Of a stretch of 64,000 nucleotides of DNA, positions 22,501 to 34,647 are shown one piece after another. Under the pieces are notes generated by a model. That model made no database searches, was not told the origin of the DNA, and saw only the letters and a program-made list of their open reading frames with translations. Position 1 is the first letter of the stretch. Each line of letters opens with the position of its first letter. Source of the DNA: Rehmannia glutinosa (lineage: Eukaryota; Streptophyta; Magnoliopsida; Lamiales; Orobanchaceae); contig JABTTQ020001491.1 in the NCBI GenBank assembly GCA_016081115.2, forward strand, positions 1-64,000. The letters run 5' to 3'. The position numbers and the translations under genes were made by a program.

Positions 22501-24125
22501 GGCCTTTCTCACGTGCCTCGGCTTCCTCGCCTTGCTTTTTCTCTCCTTTTCCTTGAAAATCTGCAGGATGTCTATGCGCTTGTCTTCATCAAGTCTTTCG
22601 GGAGTACAAAGTGGTCGACCCAAGGAAGCTCAACAGTTCCTCTTCTTCTTCTATGAACTCAGCCGTTGGAACTGTTTCCTCGACTTACTCAACTTCCATT
22701 TCCTCCACTCACGCAGACGATTTTGGATGTCCGGGTAAGGTGGAGATAGGATCATTACATCACTATCCGCTCTAGCAGTTCTTTCTTGCTTGCTTGTGTG
22801 TGAACTACTATGTCTTCGGGTTGCCTCTCGCTGATCGCCTTCAGCAGACTTGGTGTTTCATCAACTACATCCGAGACTTTACTTCTCCTGCCAGTCTCCC
22901 AGATCTGCTCTAGCCGAGTGGCTGACTCAGTTGGTTTCTCCAGCTCGGAGTGCTTGACAATGCGTCTTCGTCTCCTAGTTTGTACCGTAGGGATTTCTAG
23001 TTCGAGACGGTGTCCTCTCGAGTCTTAGCGGTTTGGGCTGGGGCTTGTGGTGTCTTTTTCGGAGAAGCGGGCCGTCTTGGCTTCTCCGTTCTCTCCTCTT
23101 TTGACGATCGGAGAAGGTATTTGTGAGTCCTTCTCGACCGCTGCCGCAGGGCAGGAGACACGGCCGCCGGGGCAGCGATCTTGCGGGCAGGGGCAGGAGA
23201 CACTACTGGGCCGGGGCAGGTGACTCACGCAGGGGCGGGAGTATGTTTGGTTTTTTTCGCAGGGGGCGTGATCTTCTTCTTAGCACCAGCAGGGCAGCCT
23301 TTCTTCTTGGTTGGAGAGGAAAACAGATCTTCGGGGTCAATTTGATTCCCCCTCACTGTGTCGCCTCTTGGCGTAAGCTCTCTTCTCATGCGCCGGAGAG
23401 AGATTTGCTCGAACATCCTCTTGTTAACATGGAATGCTTTCCCATGTCTAAGAGGGACTCCTTTCACCTCCATCGTCGGCCAATCACTAGGCCATATCCT
23501 AGGATCCTCCAAATGTGCCATCTTCCTTGAAGGATTTGTTCCCACGTTCGGGCAGAGTCTGCTGTAGACAAACTTCCCAGATTTATCTTCTTTTCTCGCG
23601 ATGATTGCGGCCATTACAATCGGCCTTTGCCTTTTTGACATTGGTCAAAGCCGCCAAATTTGATGTCGATACATTTGGCAACTATGTCCAACAGCTTGTG
23701 ATAATCCTCCTTTAGCAGTCTTCTTGTTTGTCAGATACACTATTTTATCAAGAAAGTCGGGCTTGGCTATTTTTCCAAGCATCAGCCAAGTTTACATCGC
23801 CTTCGTTAATCTCCGATGCGCCTCTGCTGGTAGTGAGCAATGTTCGCCAAATCCTCGCAGAGAGATAGTCACCGCTTTCCGTGAAAGATGACTTTATTCC
23901 TTCATCGTGAATCTCAAAGCATTCACGTAGAATTGTGCGACCTCCTCCACATATGTCATCGGATATTCTAACGTCGAAACGGTTTCAGCCGGACGTTTCC
24001 AACTTTTCAGCGATTTTCTTCACTAGGGTGTCGTCGGACCCCTGTTTCACCATTCCGTCGAAATCCACCGTAGAGGCGGTGTGGATTTGCTTTCCTATCT
24101 TGGTAAAGTCATAAGTTGGTGCCAT
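19550..24125 (-). pseudogene. Extra ORF downstream of pol in the Sirevirus-like element (envelope-like or unknown)
   Basis: In element sense an ATG at 24125 starts MAPTYDFTKIGKQIHTAS. The frame continues with breaks through YPMTYVEEVAQFYVNALRF and SGDYLSARIWRTLL (about 23820-23970). A stretch around 23500-23640 (IVMAAIIARKEDKSGKFVYS) looks like the globular domain shared by plant retroelement accessory ORFs. The rest is long, charged and Ser/Pro/Lys-rich, with pieces at 22345-22623, 20979-21451 and 20466-20793 and a Lys/Glu-rich tail to about 19550. Some Sireviruses carry an envelope-like ORF here, but I see no clear signal peptide or membrane segment. Many indels make it non-functional. GC content is higher than in the flanks. 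Confidence 0.65.
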
Positions 24126-24740
24126 TTTTCAGGATTATATCAAGAAAAACTCGGAAATTGATTTGAAGATAGATAGGGTTTAGAGAGAATTTTTGCCTTT
24201 GCTTTTGAGAGAAAGAAATGAACAGTTTTAGAAGTGTGAGAAAGAAACGGACGAAAATGGTTTAAATATGGTTTTTGAAAGGACGTGCGAGTGGTTTTTA
24301 AAATGTGATCGAAATCAACGGCTTAGATTTTGCACGCCTATTTAGCATTTAATGTCTCGTATTTAATGCGGCAAAGATTTATATCCAATCATAAGCTTGG
24401 TGTGCGGCTTTTTATGTCCGTACACATCATCATTATCTTGACGTATTCCTTAAAACATTCCCGCTTAGTCAAACGATGCGTTTTTGTCACTTTGCTCATA
24501 AGTGACTCAAATTTTATCCCTTAGCCGATTTAACTCTACTTCTCACAGTTCTCTTGGTGATTTAGCTATCACCGACTCGGTGTAGTTGTCTTTTTCGACA
24601 TCTGGTGATTTACTTAGCTGATTTGTGAGTTCAAAGCTCTTTTTCCTTTTTGTGTTCCATTTCTTTTCTTTGATTTTTCCGAGTGTCACTTAGCTCAATT
24701 AACCCTAACTCCGTTTGAGTTCTTCAAATCTTGACTCATA
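24126..24740 (-). other. Spacer between RNase H and extra ORF of the Sirevirus-like element
   Basis: This is non-coding leader-like sequence of mixed composition. I see no gene and no tRNA. It would be the 5' untranslated part of a subgenomic or spliced message for the extra ORF, if one exists. Confidence 0.5.
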
Positions 24741-26380
24741 TAATGGTTTTGTGAAGATGTCACCTAGTTGTTTATCGTTGAGATATATTCAGGATGATGT
24801 CCTTCTTTTCAACGTGATCTCTTATGAAATGATATCCGACATCAATATGCTTTGTTCTTGAGTGCAACACAGATTTTGAGTGATTCTTTATTGCACTTGT
24901 GTTATCACACATGATTGGAATTTCTTTTTCCTCAACTTCATAGTCTCTCTTTCTTTGTCTCATCCATAGGACTTGGGCACAACAACGCCCGCAACTATGT
25001 ATTCTCGCCTCATTTTGTAGAGGTGGCTATTGAATTTTGCTTCTTGCTAAACCAGGAAATCACTGTTTCCTAGCATTTGACATGTGCTCAAGTGCTCTTC
25101 TGTCCACTCTACATCCAAAGATAGTCGAATCAATAGCCAATTAGCTTGAATCCACCTTCTTTTGGATACCATAGTCCTACTTCTTGGCTTCCTTTCAAGT
25201 ATCTCAATATTCTCTTAGCTTTCTTTGTCATATGGCTCTCTTTTGGAGCAGATTGAAATCTTGCACATACACCTGCCAAAGAAAGGTGATGTCCGCCCGC
25301 TATTTGTGAGATAGAGCAATGATCCAATAAGTGCTCAGATCTTGTTTGATCTACTGTGCTTGCCATCCGCATCCATGTCCATTTTGGTGATGTGTTCATT
25401 GGTATTTTTGTAAGACTTCTCCTCCATACCAAACTTCTTCATTAAATCTCTGGTGTATTTTGTTTGACTTATGAAGGTTCCATCCTTCATTGTTTCACTT
25501 GAAGTCCAAGGAAGAATGTCACCTCTCCCATCATGCTCATTTCAAATTTACTTTGCATGAGGTTTGAAAACTTTTCACAAAGCTATTTGTTTGTGGATCC
25601 AAAAATGATGTCATCCACATATATTTGAACAAGCAAAGATACTCTTTTTGTCTTGAATTCGAATAGTGTTCTATCTACTTTTCCTTTTGTGAATCCATTT
25701 TCGGTTAGGAATTGTGACAAAGTATCATACCATGCCTGGGTGCCTGTTTCAATCCATATAGAGCTTTCTTGAGTTTGTATACCTTATCTCCAAGAGTCTT
25801 TCGCTCAAATCCTCGGAGGTTGTTCAACATACACTTCTTCTTCCAATAAGCCATTTAGGAATGCACTTTTTACATCCATCTGATATACAATGAAATCCTT
25901 GTGAGCAGCATAGGCAAGAAACATCCTTATAGCTTCCAATCTTGCTACAGGGGCAAATGTTTCATCAAAATCTATCCCTTCTTCTTGGCAATATCCTTTG
26001 GCTACTAGTCTTGCTTTGTTTCTTACCACATAACCTTCCTCGTTCATCTTATTTTACGAACACCCATTTGGTGCCAATAATATTTTGATGTATGGGTCTT
26101 TGCACTAATTCCCATACTTTATTTCTTTCAAACGATTGACTCTTCTTGCATAGCTTGAATCCAGTGTGTGTCGTCCAAGGCTTGTGACACGTCTTTGGGC
26201 TCTATTTGTGAGATGAAGCATGTGAACATGGCTTCTTGTTGAGTTCTGGATCTTGTTTTGACACCTTCTCTTATATCTCCAATGACAAGTTCGTGGATGA
26301 TTTCTCCATTTGCATTTTTGAGATTCAAGAATCTCATCTTCTTCCGAATTGATAATTCCGGACTTCAACTTTAGCATAGG
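24741..26380 (-). pseudogene. Sirevirus-like RT and RNase H, broken
   Basis: In element sense RT begins around 26380-26105 (linker, HWIQAMQEE). It continues 26047-25805 with VRNKARLVAKGYCQEEGIDFDETFAPVARLEAIR and QMDVKSAFLNGLLEEEVYVEQPP. The active site YVDDI is at about 25603-25625. RNase H lies at 25270-24772: CARFQSAPKESH, RILRYLKGS, then IPIMCDNTSAI (Asp), and SRTKHIDVGYHFIRDHV. Indels shift the frame in several places. Confidence 0.9.
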
Positions 26381-27811
26381 GATTCTTCTGTATGGTTGGA
26401 TGATTCAGCTTATCAGCTGACTCTTCAATGTCTTCTCCATTTACATTTGGCTCATCGAATACTACATGAATGGATTCTTCTGTAACCATAGTTCTTTTGT
26501 TGAGTATCCTGTAGGCTTTGCTTTCATTGAGTATCCTAAGAAGATACCTTCATCGACTTTAGCATCAAAAGCCTTTAGGTTGTCTTTGCCATTGTTGTGG
26601 ATGAAGCATTTACATCCAAATATTCTCAAATATGCAACATTTGGTTTTCTTCCGATCCAGATCTCATAGGGAGTCTTTGTCATTGTCTATTTATCATACA
26701 TCCTTTTGGGTGTAGCAATTTGTGTTGATTGCTTCACCAAAATCTTTTTTGGTAACCCGCCCAGACTAACATGGTCCTTCACGCTTCTTTGAGGGTTCTA
26801 TTCCTTCTTTCTCGCAACTCCATTCTTTGTGGAGTTCTTGTTCCGATAGTTCATGACCAATACCATTTTCAACACAATCTCGAGTTATTATTCCATTGAC
26901 AAATTCAGTTCCTCTGTCGATCTTATTTTGATAATGGTTTGACTCTTCTCGTTTTGAATCCTCTTCATCTTTGTGGTAGTTTTTGTAGAGTTTCTTTCTT
27001 CTTACACATGAATATTGTCCATGTATATCTTGAGTAGTCATCTACTACCACCAAGGTGTATTTCTTTCCACTTATGTTCAGTGGTTTCATTGGGCCAAAT
27101 AGATCCATATGAAGCAGATGCAATATTCTTGTTGAGGATGGGCATGTCTTTTCTTTGAATGACGACTTGATTTGTTTTCCCTTCGACATGCGTCACATAT
27201 ACTCTCCTTTTTGTATCTCGAGTCGGTAGTCCTTCCACAAGATGACTTCTTGCCGGCCTTGTTAATTGTTTTGAAATTCGGTGTGACTCGGCTTTTTTGT
27301 GCCAAACCAACTTGATTCAATTTGTGCTTTTTGCTAGTAGGCCCAGTCTTTGGGTGTTGCGGGTTGACCAATCCACGACATACATATTCTTCTCGTCTAC
27401 ATCCTTGCAACACAACTTCATTTGATTCAATATCCTTGATTTGGCATACACCCATGTTGAATCCAACATTGTAACCCTTGTCACAGAGTTGGTGATGCTT
27501 AGCAAAGTTAAAGTTGAGTCCTTCAACATATGCAACGCTCTGGCGTGATTTCTAATCCATTTCTCTTGATGGTTCCAATGCCTCTTATTTCACCGGGAGC
27601 TTCATTTCCTCCAAATATGACTTTTGCTCCTTTAACTTCCTTGAATTTTGACAGATTTTTCTTGTTTCTGTCATGTGTCCGGGAAAGACCACTATCCATG
27701 TACCAGGTTCCTTGGCACTCGGTTGTTCCTTGAACGCAATCAAGGAAATTAAGTTTTAGGTACCCATACTTGTGGGTCTGAGGGGTTAGAATTGTAAGAT
27801 GATCCAACCAA
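26381..27811 (-). pseudogene. Sirevirus-like protease and integrase, broken
   Basis: In element sense the protease motif WYMDSGLSRTHD (usual WY.DSGCSRH.TG; the Cys is Leu here) lies in 27523-27807. The pre-integrase zinc domain is degraded across 27087-27535. The integrase core LLHMDLFGPM (first Asp) with VVVDDYSRYTW is at 27000-27130, and RGTEFVNGI near 26880-26910. MTKTPYEIWIGRKPNVAYLRIFGCKCF at 26600-26683 marks the INT C-terminal side. Frames change repeatedly. Confidence 0.88.
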
Positions 27812-30084
27812 CTATAGCCAAATGATTTGACTCTAATGGGTTGCCATCTATCAGTGCCATAATCATAATTAATCCTGGCAAATTGCTTGGGAGTTAAGGT
27901 TCATACATTGTCTCTTTTGTCTCGTATGCCCGCATATGTGTTTTAGCAATTGCCTTCCTTGGGTAGTTGTGGTGTCTTTGAGTGTGATGCCTAGGTGCAT
28001 AGGTGTCTTTGATGAAAGCTCTTATACTTTTGGAATGGCCTTTCTTTGAGTTCTTGGCCTTTGCCATTTGGGCTTATATTCCATAAGTCTATCCGATAGT
28101 TCACATTATTCCAATCACTTGGCTTGGATATTTTCTACCATTCCCATCATATGTATTTCTTTTATGGATTTTTTGGGATTTTTGGTAGCTCTCTTCCTTT
28201 TTACAGAGTATTTTCTCGTTAGGAGTTTTTGAGGACTCTATTTGAATCTCTTCTCACTGCCCTTTCAAAGACACTCAACTCGGTCGTTTTCCTTTTCCTT
28301 TGTAACCAAGGCCAGTTTGCTTGTTATTGTGCTTTGGAGTGAATGTGTGTGCAACATTTAGAGTTTTGGATTTTTCGGACTCTTCATGACTTGAAGATCC
28401 TTTTTCCAAAATTACTTTTGAAGTTTGACATAGCAGAGGAGTTAAATCCTAAGCTGTCTTGTCTCCACATTCTCTTTGACTCGTAATAAGATCATCCAAT
28501 GATTTAGATGCCTTAGTAAATGAGGCAATAACATTCTTGAGGTCATTCTCCCTCTTTTCTATAGCAAAGCAATTTCTAACATTAATTTAGCATTTTAAGC
28601 CTTTAAACTTTCATTCTCATCACCTATTTGACTTAGAGTACTCGGCTCCTTAGTCACTTTGAGTTTTGACTTTTGAGTAGGTTGTTTTCCTCATTCAATA
28701 GTGTGTGTGAGGATTTAATGTATTCAAAATCTTTCATCATTTTGCCTAATGAATCATAAAGATGGAGTGGGTGATGAAGTGTGTGTGTCATACCACAATC
28801 ACTAGTGTCCGAGTTTGTTGAGTTAGATTGTACCTCATCTTCTTGGTCGAGGTTGATCTTGTTCTTTGGCCATCAAGCGCATCGAGCTTCTTCTTGAGTC
28901 ACTTGAGTAGTCGGCTTCACCGCTCTGCGAATCACAATTGCCTCTCTCTTGACTTATTTTGTTTCGTGAGATCTCTGCAGACCATCATTGCCTTTTTCCT
29001 TTCTTGTCTTCTTTCTCTCGAAGACCTTTCTTTCTTCTTCATCCTCGTATTTGTTGAATACGAGGATATGGGATCAATGGCATAGTGACCTGGTTGTCTC
29101 TGATTCAAAGATAGATATTCAACCTTTTGATCAACTTTTTCCATTCTTGGATTGTCGCCCTTTGATACTCAACTTTTTGATGATTTGTTCTCTTGGTTGG
29201 CCTATCTTCCCTTGATTTGGAGGGAGTGAGTGTCTTCCGGAAGATTCACCCTTTCCTCTCTTGTAGTTCTTATTAAAGAACTTGTTGAATCTTTTAACCA
29301 TCGGGGCTATTTCTTCCGGGTCAATGACTTCTTTGACCTCGGCTCTCTTCACATCTTTAACAATTAGAGCATTTGTTTTGGGTACAATTTGTCTCTTCCT
29401 CGGTCTTTTCTTCTCACTCAAACTCGTAGGCTTTGAGGTCCGAGAATAACTCATGGTTGGATGTCTTTGATAGGTCCATGGAATGTCTCAAAGTGCCATG
29501 ACCTTCATTTCCCATTCATTTGGAAGATCGTTTAGGATCTTCATACACATTTCTTCGTGTATATTCATTTCCAAGTGCGTGCATGACTCATTTGTGATTT
29601 TCGTGAACCGAGCATCCAGTTGATCCAGGTTTCTCCCGAGATCATTTTGAAGTTCTCAAATTTCTCAGACGACCCATCGATAATTTGTTTTCTTTGATTT
29701 GCTCGAGCCTTCACAAATCAATGTCGGCTTGTCCTGCATTTCTTTAGCCGTTTTGCATGATTTGACTTTATTGAACATGGCTTTGTCAAGGTTTTGTAAA
29801 GGATGTCCTTGACTACATTGTCCAGGTTGTATCTTTTCTGTCATCATTTGTCCACTCGGTTCTTGGTTTTTCAACCATGGTGGTCCAGGGAGCAACATCT
29901 TCTTTCTCCTTCAAATTGCAACTCTTCGCAAAATTGTTCACCTTTAAGATTTGCAGAGGCCCATCTTCTATCACTATCCACATCTCATCATGTAATCTTT
30001 GATAGATGAGCCTCGCATACGAATTTTCCAATCATCAAATTCTTCAATAGTGAACATAGGGATGCGTGTCAAATTTGCTTCCAT
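27812..30084 (-). pseudogene. Sirevirus-like gag, broken
   Basis: In element sense an ATG at 30084 begins MEANLTRIPMFTIEEFDDWKIRM, the usual copia gag opening. Pieces to about 29460 are the capsid domain. 29250-29330 reads MVKRFNKFFNKNYKRGKG, the basic stretch before the zinc knuckle. The knuckle itself (about 29080-29130, RQPGHYAID) has lost both flanking Cys pairs through small indels. Downstream to 27812 is Lys/Glu-rich and coiled-coil-like. Confidence 0.82.
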
Positions 30085-30197
30085 TATAATAACTTTTAAT
30101 GATAAAAAGAGTTTCTAAAGTTTAAGTACTAAAGCAGACTTTGAAAAGTTTGGAGATCTAGTTCGGTAAGAACTGCGGAGGGTTCAATGAACCAACC

Positions 30198-30209
30198 GCT
30201 CCGATACCA
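30198..30209 (-). other. Primer-binding site of the Sirevirus-like element
   Basis: In element sense TGGTATCGGAGC matches the initiator tRNA-Met complement TGGTATCAGAGC at 11 of 12 bases, two bases inside the 5' LTR end. Confidence 0.92.
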
Positions 30210-30211
30210 CT

Positions 30212-31277
30212 TGTAGGTCCCAAGGGGTGTAAGTGTAAGGTTTAGAAGGGGGTTGAATAAACCTTACCAAATTTTCGATTTAGTCCTTTTAAATATACAG
30301 AGTTGATTCTTCATGGTTTTGTGTCTTTGATGGACAATCAATTTAGTTAATCGGTAGAGTTAGTCTCTCAATGAGACTCAATTGAGTCATTGATGGAATA
30401 ACTCATTGTTGACTCTAAATTAACTCAATGTGGGGTTTTGTTTTCGAGTATTTTCCTCTTCAATGATTGAAGTTATCTTTCCTTCACAGGTAAGTGTTGG
30501 ATTGATGTTCTTCGTAGTTTAGGCTTGAGGATTGAGAATGTTTGATTTTCTAATAATTGCTTGAACGTCTTTGGTTCAGGTCTATCTCTTATGTTACTTG
30601 TCTCTCTGTTTCTCAATTAAACTCCTCGGCCTTTTATAGTGATCTTTCAAAAATTTGCCCGTTGAAGAGATAGGCTAATTTTTAAAGTCACTTACGTCGT
30701 TGCTTGTCTTGTTGCGATCCTTGGAATTGCCATTTCCTCGTATGAATTGTTCTTTCACCTTTTCGAGTTCGACACGGTGTAGTGCTTCCCATTGGTTCAT
30801 TCCATTTGCACGCTTCTCGGGGACCGAGCACTCGAGAAAGGTGGTATGGAGATATTACTTGTTTAAGTAAATCTCTTGATTTTACGGCAACGGATCTTTT
30901 ACGATTATCTCGACTTCACCGCATTTCTTTGCTTTCCCAGGTGACTTAGAGTCGCCTTCCAATCATTGGATGACTCTTTGTCACTTCAACTTGAGACTTG
31001 GCTTTTCTCGAGTTGACTTGACCGATACTCCACTTAGTCAGTATCTCACCGCTTCTTGATAGAGTTCCGTCTACTCTTCTTTGCCATACTGTTTGTCTCA
31101 CACAGAAGTCTTCCTTCCGATCTTGATTGTCTTCTTGCATGTTAGGCGTAGTCGATTTAACTCGGCTTGGCCACTCTAATTGTTACAATGCATTTTACAA
31201 AGAAAATTGGGGTGCCAACTTTCTATTCTAAGTTTTACATGGCATTCATCAAAATCTAAACAATAAAATTCCTAACA
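30212..31277 (-). repeat. Sirevirus-like 5' LTR (right copy)
   Basis: It has the same termini as 18223-19283 and an adjacent PBS. Its differences from the other copy are dominated by 1-3 bp indels rather than base changes. Confidence 0.93.
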
Positions 31278-31282
31278 CTATT

Positions 31283-31785
31283 CAATATGGTTTATTTTTT
31301 CCAAAGAATGAAAAAATTTCTCTTAAAGGTTATAGTGATTCGGATTATGCGGGAAATATTGATGATCGTAAAAAGTACTTTCGGATCATGTCAATTTTTG
31401 GCGATTGCCTAGTTTCTTGGTTTTCAAAGAAACAAAATTGTGTTTCACTTTCAACGGCCAGCGAATATATTTCCGCGCTTTTTGTTGTACTCAATTGCTT
31501 TGGATGAAACAAACTTTAGCGAATTATAAATGCTCTTATGAAAATGTTCCTATCTTTTGTGATAATATATCCACTATAAATATTGCTCAAAACCCGGTTC
31601 ATCATAATCGTACTAAACATATTGAGATTCGACATCATTTTCTAAGGTATTGTGTTTCAAAACGAAAAATTGAGATATCTTTTGTTCCATCTCAAGATCA
31701 ATTAGCGGATATATTTACAAAACTGCTATCTTCCGAGTCTTTTGCTTCTATACGAGCTCGGTTAGGCATAATTCATATTGAATAA
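31283..31785 (+). pseudogene. Copia-1 RNase H
   Basis: After the Sirevirus-like insertion the Copia-1 frame resumes with IQYGLFFPKNEKISLKGYSDSDYAGN (first Asp). SWFSKKQNCVSLSTASEYI follows, then VPIFCDNISTINIAQNPVHHNRTKHIEIRHHFL in another frame and LADIFTKLL. These are the RNase H motifs of copia pol. Frameshifts occur near 31400 and 31490. Confidence 0.92.
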
Positions 31786-32807
31786 GGTCTATGATTGCAA
31801 TTTGCATGTTTTTAAAACTTAGGGGTGAAAAATCGGATTTTTAGTGCAAAATTTGGACAAAAACTAAGGCGGTGTTCAGGCAGGTCGACGGAGAGGTCTA
31901 CCAGGTCGACCATGGTAGGGACCGGTAGCCCTACACGTCGACCCGCCGCCCTAGCCGATTTCGACTTAACATGCTTTTGTTTCTGTTGTCATTTTGGTTC
32001 TTTACTTCCAAAATCAAACCCTTTGTATTTTTCACACACAATTCACTCAAAATTATTTTCTTCTTATAAAATCTATTTTTTTGAGTTTATGTAACTCATA
32101 TTTCATCATTATTATCCGACTTCTCCGATTAATTGGTAAGAATTTCTTCTTTTTAATCTCAATTAGGTTGAACCCTTGAGAATGTGCTCATATCTTGATA
32201 TTTTGATGAAATTCGTACATTGGTATGATGTAAATGATGATTGTTGATGGATGAATGTTGTATTATTGCATTTGGTGATGAAATATTTTGGCTTAAATGA
32301 AATACAAATGCGTTATATATCTCTTGTTTTATTCGGACGACGCTAAGTGTTCGACAAAATATTTCTATGAAACATTCATCTCCTACATGATTCTCTTGAT
32401 TTGAAAAGTCTTATAAGTTTATAGAGATCATGTTTTATCAATCTAATAAGCTTTTGCAAATAAAATGATCAACTTTTCCTTTTTATTTGTAATTTAAGCT
32501 TCAATGTTCAAAATGCTCGATAAATCGATTAAATTGCGCACTTTGATATGATTGTATGATGTTTTTATCGTGCTAACATTCTTTTTGATGATTCCAAATG
32601 GGGAGAAACAGGAAAAACGTTCATATGCTCAAAGAAGCGAAAATAAGCTTGCAAGAAAAGCTATAAGCTAGGGCTCTTAAAAGCCAAAAGTCAGTAAATG
32701 ATTCTAAGTCCAATTGAAATTGATATTTTAGACCGGAAAAATGTGTTTTGTTTTAAAATCGATCTCCTAAAATTGTTTTGGTCCGTAATCATCAAAAAGA
32801 GGGAGTT
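31786..32807 (+). other. Copia-1 3' non-coding region and polypurine tract
   Basis: This is AT-rich sequence with no coding signal. About 31840-31950 carries repeated GGTCGACC-type motifs like those in U3. The same opening (AAACTTAGGGG.GAAAAATCGG) occurs in Copia-2 at about 63720, so the region belongs to the family. The PPT AAAAAGAGGGAG is at 32794-32805, directly before the 3' LTR. Confidence 0.8.
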
Positions 32808-33967
32808 TGTTAGATAAATGTTTTTATCAAGATTTTGATGATTTTGTTTAAGCGAAGTTTTTACACCAAAACAATGTCCCTAAATGTTGTCCAAATACTT
32901 CCAATTGATTTAAAATATTTTTACTAATTTTTAGAGTATTTCTTGAAGTTTATTTTTGACAAAAATCGGACAACACTTTTGTTTTGAGGTCAACCGGTCG
33001 TCTAGAGGGCATCCCATACCGAAAGTCGAAACTTAAAATAGAATCATAGCCGGGGACAAAATCGGCGAGGTTGATCGGTCGACCAGGTGCCTGGACGATG
33101 GCACGATTCGAGAACTTCTCATGTATTGAAAATTGAGGAGGCAACCAGTCCCAGGAGTCGGACCTGGTCGGACCCCCGTGGATCGGTCCCCTGTGTAAAA
33201 TAGTGCGATCTATTTTCAAATTTCTATCTCTCTGCGACCGGTCGACCTATGTTTTTGATGACAAAATTCAAACCGTTGATGACCATTATCAACAAGATTT
33301 ACTTTAACAATTTTGTACTATATTTCTACATCTTGTGATCTTCTTTTTGTAGACAAAAGTGAAGATAGAGGATCCTATATTGGAGATCCAATCTTGAAGA
33401 CTATTATATAAATAGAGGAGGATTTGAAGCAAACAATACAACAACACAAGCAAACAATACAACAAGAAAATCAGCAAATTTTTCTAAGTCTTCATTTTCA
33501 ATATTCTTGTTGTAATAGCCTAAGTCTTTCACTTGCACAATCTTGAGGTCTAGGCTCTTTATTCGTGATTACACTTGCACTCAAAGTTTGTATACTTCAT
33601 TTATTGAGTCGTAACTGGAATTCTTAGGTGTTGAAGTGTGTGGTACTCTTCATAGGTGAAGGAAGATTGTGGTAATCTCCTTGAAGGTGTTGTAAGAAGA
33701 TTGTGGTAATCTTCAAGGTGGTGGTGTAATAGTTTTGGTAACTATTAATAAAATTCTTTTTCTTTTTGAAATCCACTTCGGATATATCGGGGTGGTAGTA
33801 GAATAGGCCCTAGGTGGGTTGAACTACTCTAAATCATTGTGTGTTGTTTATTTTCCCGCATTTACATTTTTGTTATCATCTTCACATTAAAAAAGGAGGG
33901 CGTAGTTGAAAAATTGGCATAATCTATTCACCCCCCCTCTTGATTATCGTAGCCACTTGCACTAACA
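32808..33967 (+). repeat. Copia-1 3' LTR
   Basis: This is an uninterrupted copy of the LTR (1160 bp), from TGTTAGATAAATG to CTTGCACTAACA. The TATA box is TATATAAATA at 33405-33414. Hairpins with the GTGGT/TTGGT loop occupy 33633-33755; the first hairpin of the 5' copy is deleted here and GAAGAGT has become GAAGTGT. Confidence 0.93.
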
Positions 33968-34647
33968 TTAACTACTCGCAAATCTCACCATCTTTGTGAC
34001 CCAATCCCAATTAGAGGGGATCGTCACCTCCCGAGGATGGGGATCTTACATTGATTGAGGTTTTGTAATGTGGTAGTGACTTGATTAGAGATCGATCTTT
34101 GAATCTAGCCAAGCGAAGTGCACCGCAGATAATATATACGTGGAACTACCAATATGCGCGGTTGCTCTCTTCACTCAATAGTTGGCTACAACTACGGAGA
34201 TGACAAGGGAGCTGCTAGGCGTTTTCCCTCCCGAGCTCCGGGGAATAAGTCTTCTTCTTTCAAAGTTTATCTCCTTCTTGGGCCTCTCCATGTAGTATGT
34301 CTCCGGGAGAAATGTATCGCATCGAAAATGCGCCGCTATTGAGCTTCGCAACATGGCTTTCTTAGCTTCGCTCTGGTATGTATCATCTTCTGGTCGCCCA
34401 TGTCCTTCAAAAATCATGTGTCTTAGCTTCGTTCTCATAGACAGCGCCAAAATGATGTTGTTTTTTATGGCGAGATCACTCAAAGTCAATGGGGTTGACA
34501 AAATCCTCTTCCCGAGAGAAGCCTTCAAATCTTCTTCTCCGAGAGCTGGAAAATCCTTTGACCGGGAACTTTCTCCATACACACGCGCAAATGTTAGAGG
34601 CCCCAAGGGTTGTCACGGGGAGGCCCGTCCGACGCTCATCAACACGT
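33968..34647 (-). pseudogene. Ty3/gypsy gag and protease remnant
   Basis: In element sense 34175-34606 contains RILSTPLTLSDLAIKN and KLRHMIFEGHGRPEDD.YQ.EAKKAML, resembling the Tat-type gag core (Y.G..DPEDH...F...M....A). A protease tail reading V.FA..NARAS.N runs across the Copia-1 junction into 2788. Most of gag, and the protease active site between about 34000 and 34170, is missing or unrecognisable. Confidence 0.7.

Larger units (their letters stand above)
18223..31277 (-). mobile_element. Sirevirus-like Ty1/copia retrotransposon with extra 3' ORF
   Basis: The element is 13,055 bp with 1.06-kb LTRs and an exact 5-bp duplication CTATT (18218-18222 and 31278-31282). In element order on the minus strand it has LTR, PBS, gag, PR, INT, RT, RNase H, then a region of about 4.6 kb with an additional ORF, a strong PPT and the LTR. 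Large size, copia order and an extra ORF downstream of pol are hallmarks of Sireviruses (SIRE/Maximus lineage). All ORFs are shredded by indels. Lineage is inferred from architecture, not from a tree. Confidence 0.88.
2789..33967 (+). mobile_element. Copia-1: Ty1/copia LTR retrotransposon with three nested insertions
   Basis: The whole element runs from TGTTAGATAAATG to CTTGCACTAACA and is flanked by TTAA on both sides. Removing it restores a gypsy reading frame. Net of the insertions 3976-6494, 10189-17675 and 18223-31277 it is about 8.1 kb. Domain order is 5' LTR, tRNA-Met type PBS, gag with two zinc knuckles around a coiled coil, PR, INT, RT, RNase H, PPT, 3' LTR. INT before RT defines copia. 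All ORFs carry stops or frameshifts, so it is not autonomous. Copia-2 at 59034 is a second copy of the same family. Confidence 0.9.

Noticed and set aside
34175..34606. 143-residue minus-strand ORF as an unknown host gene
   Set aside because: It aligns in order with gypsy gag motifs and is flanked by the protease of the same element, so it is a retrotransposon relic.
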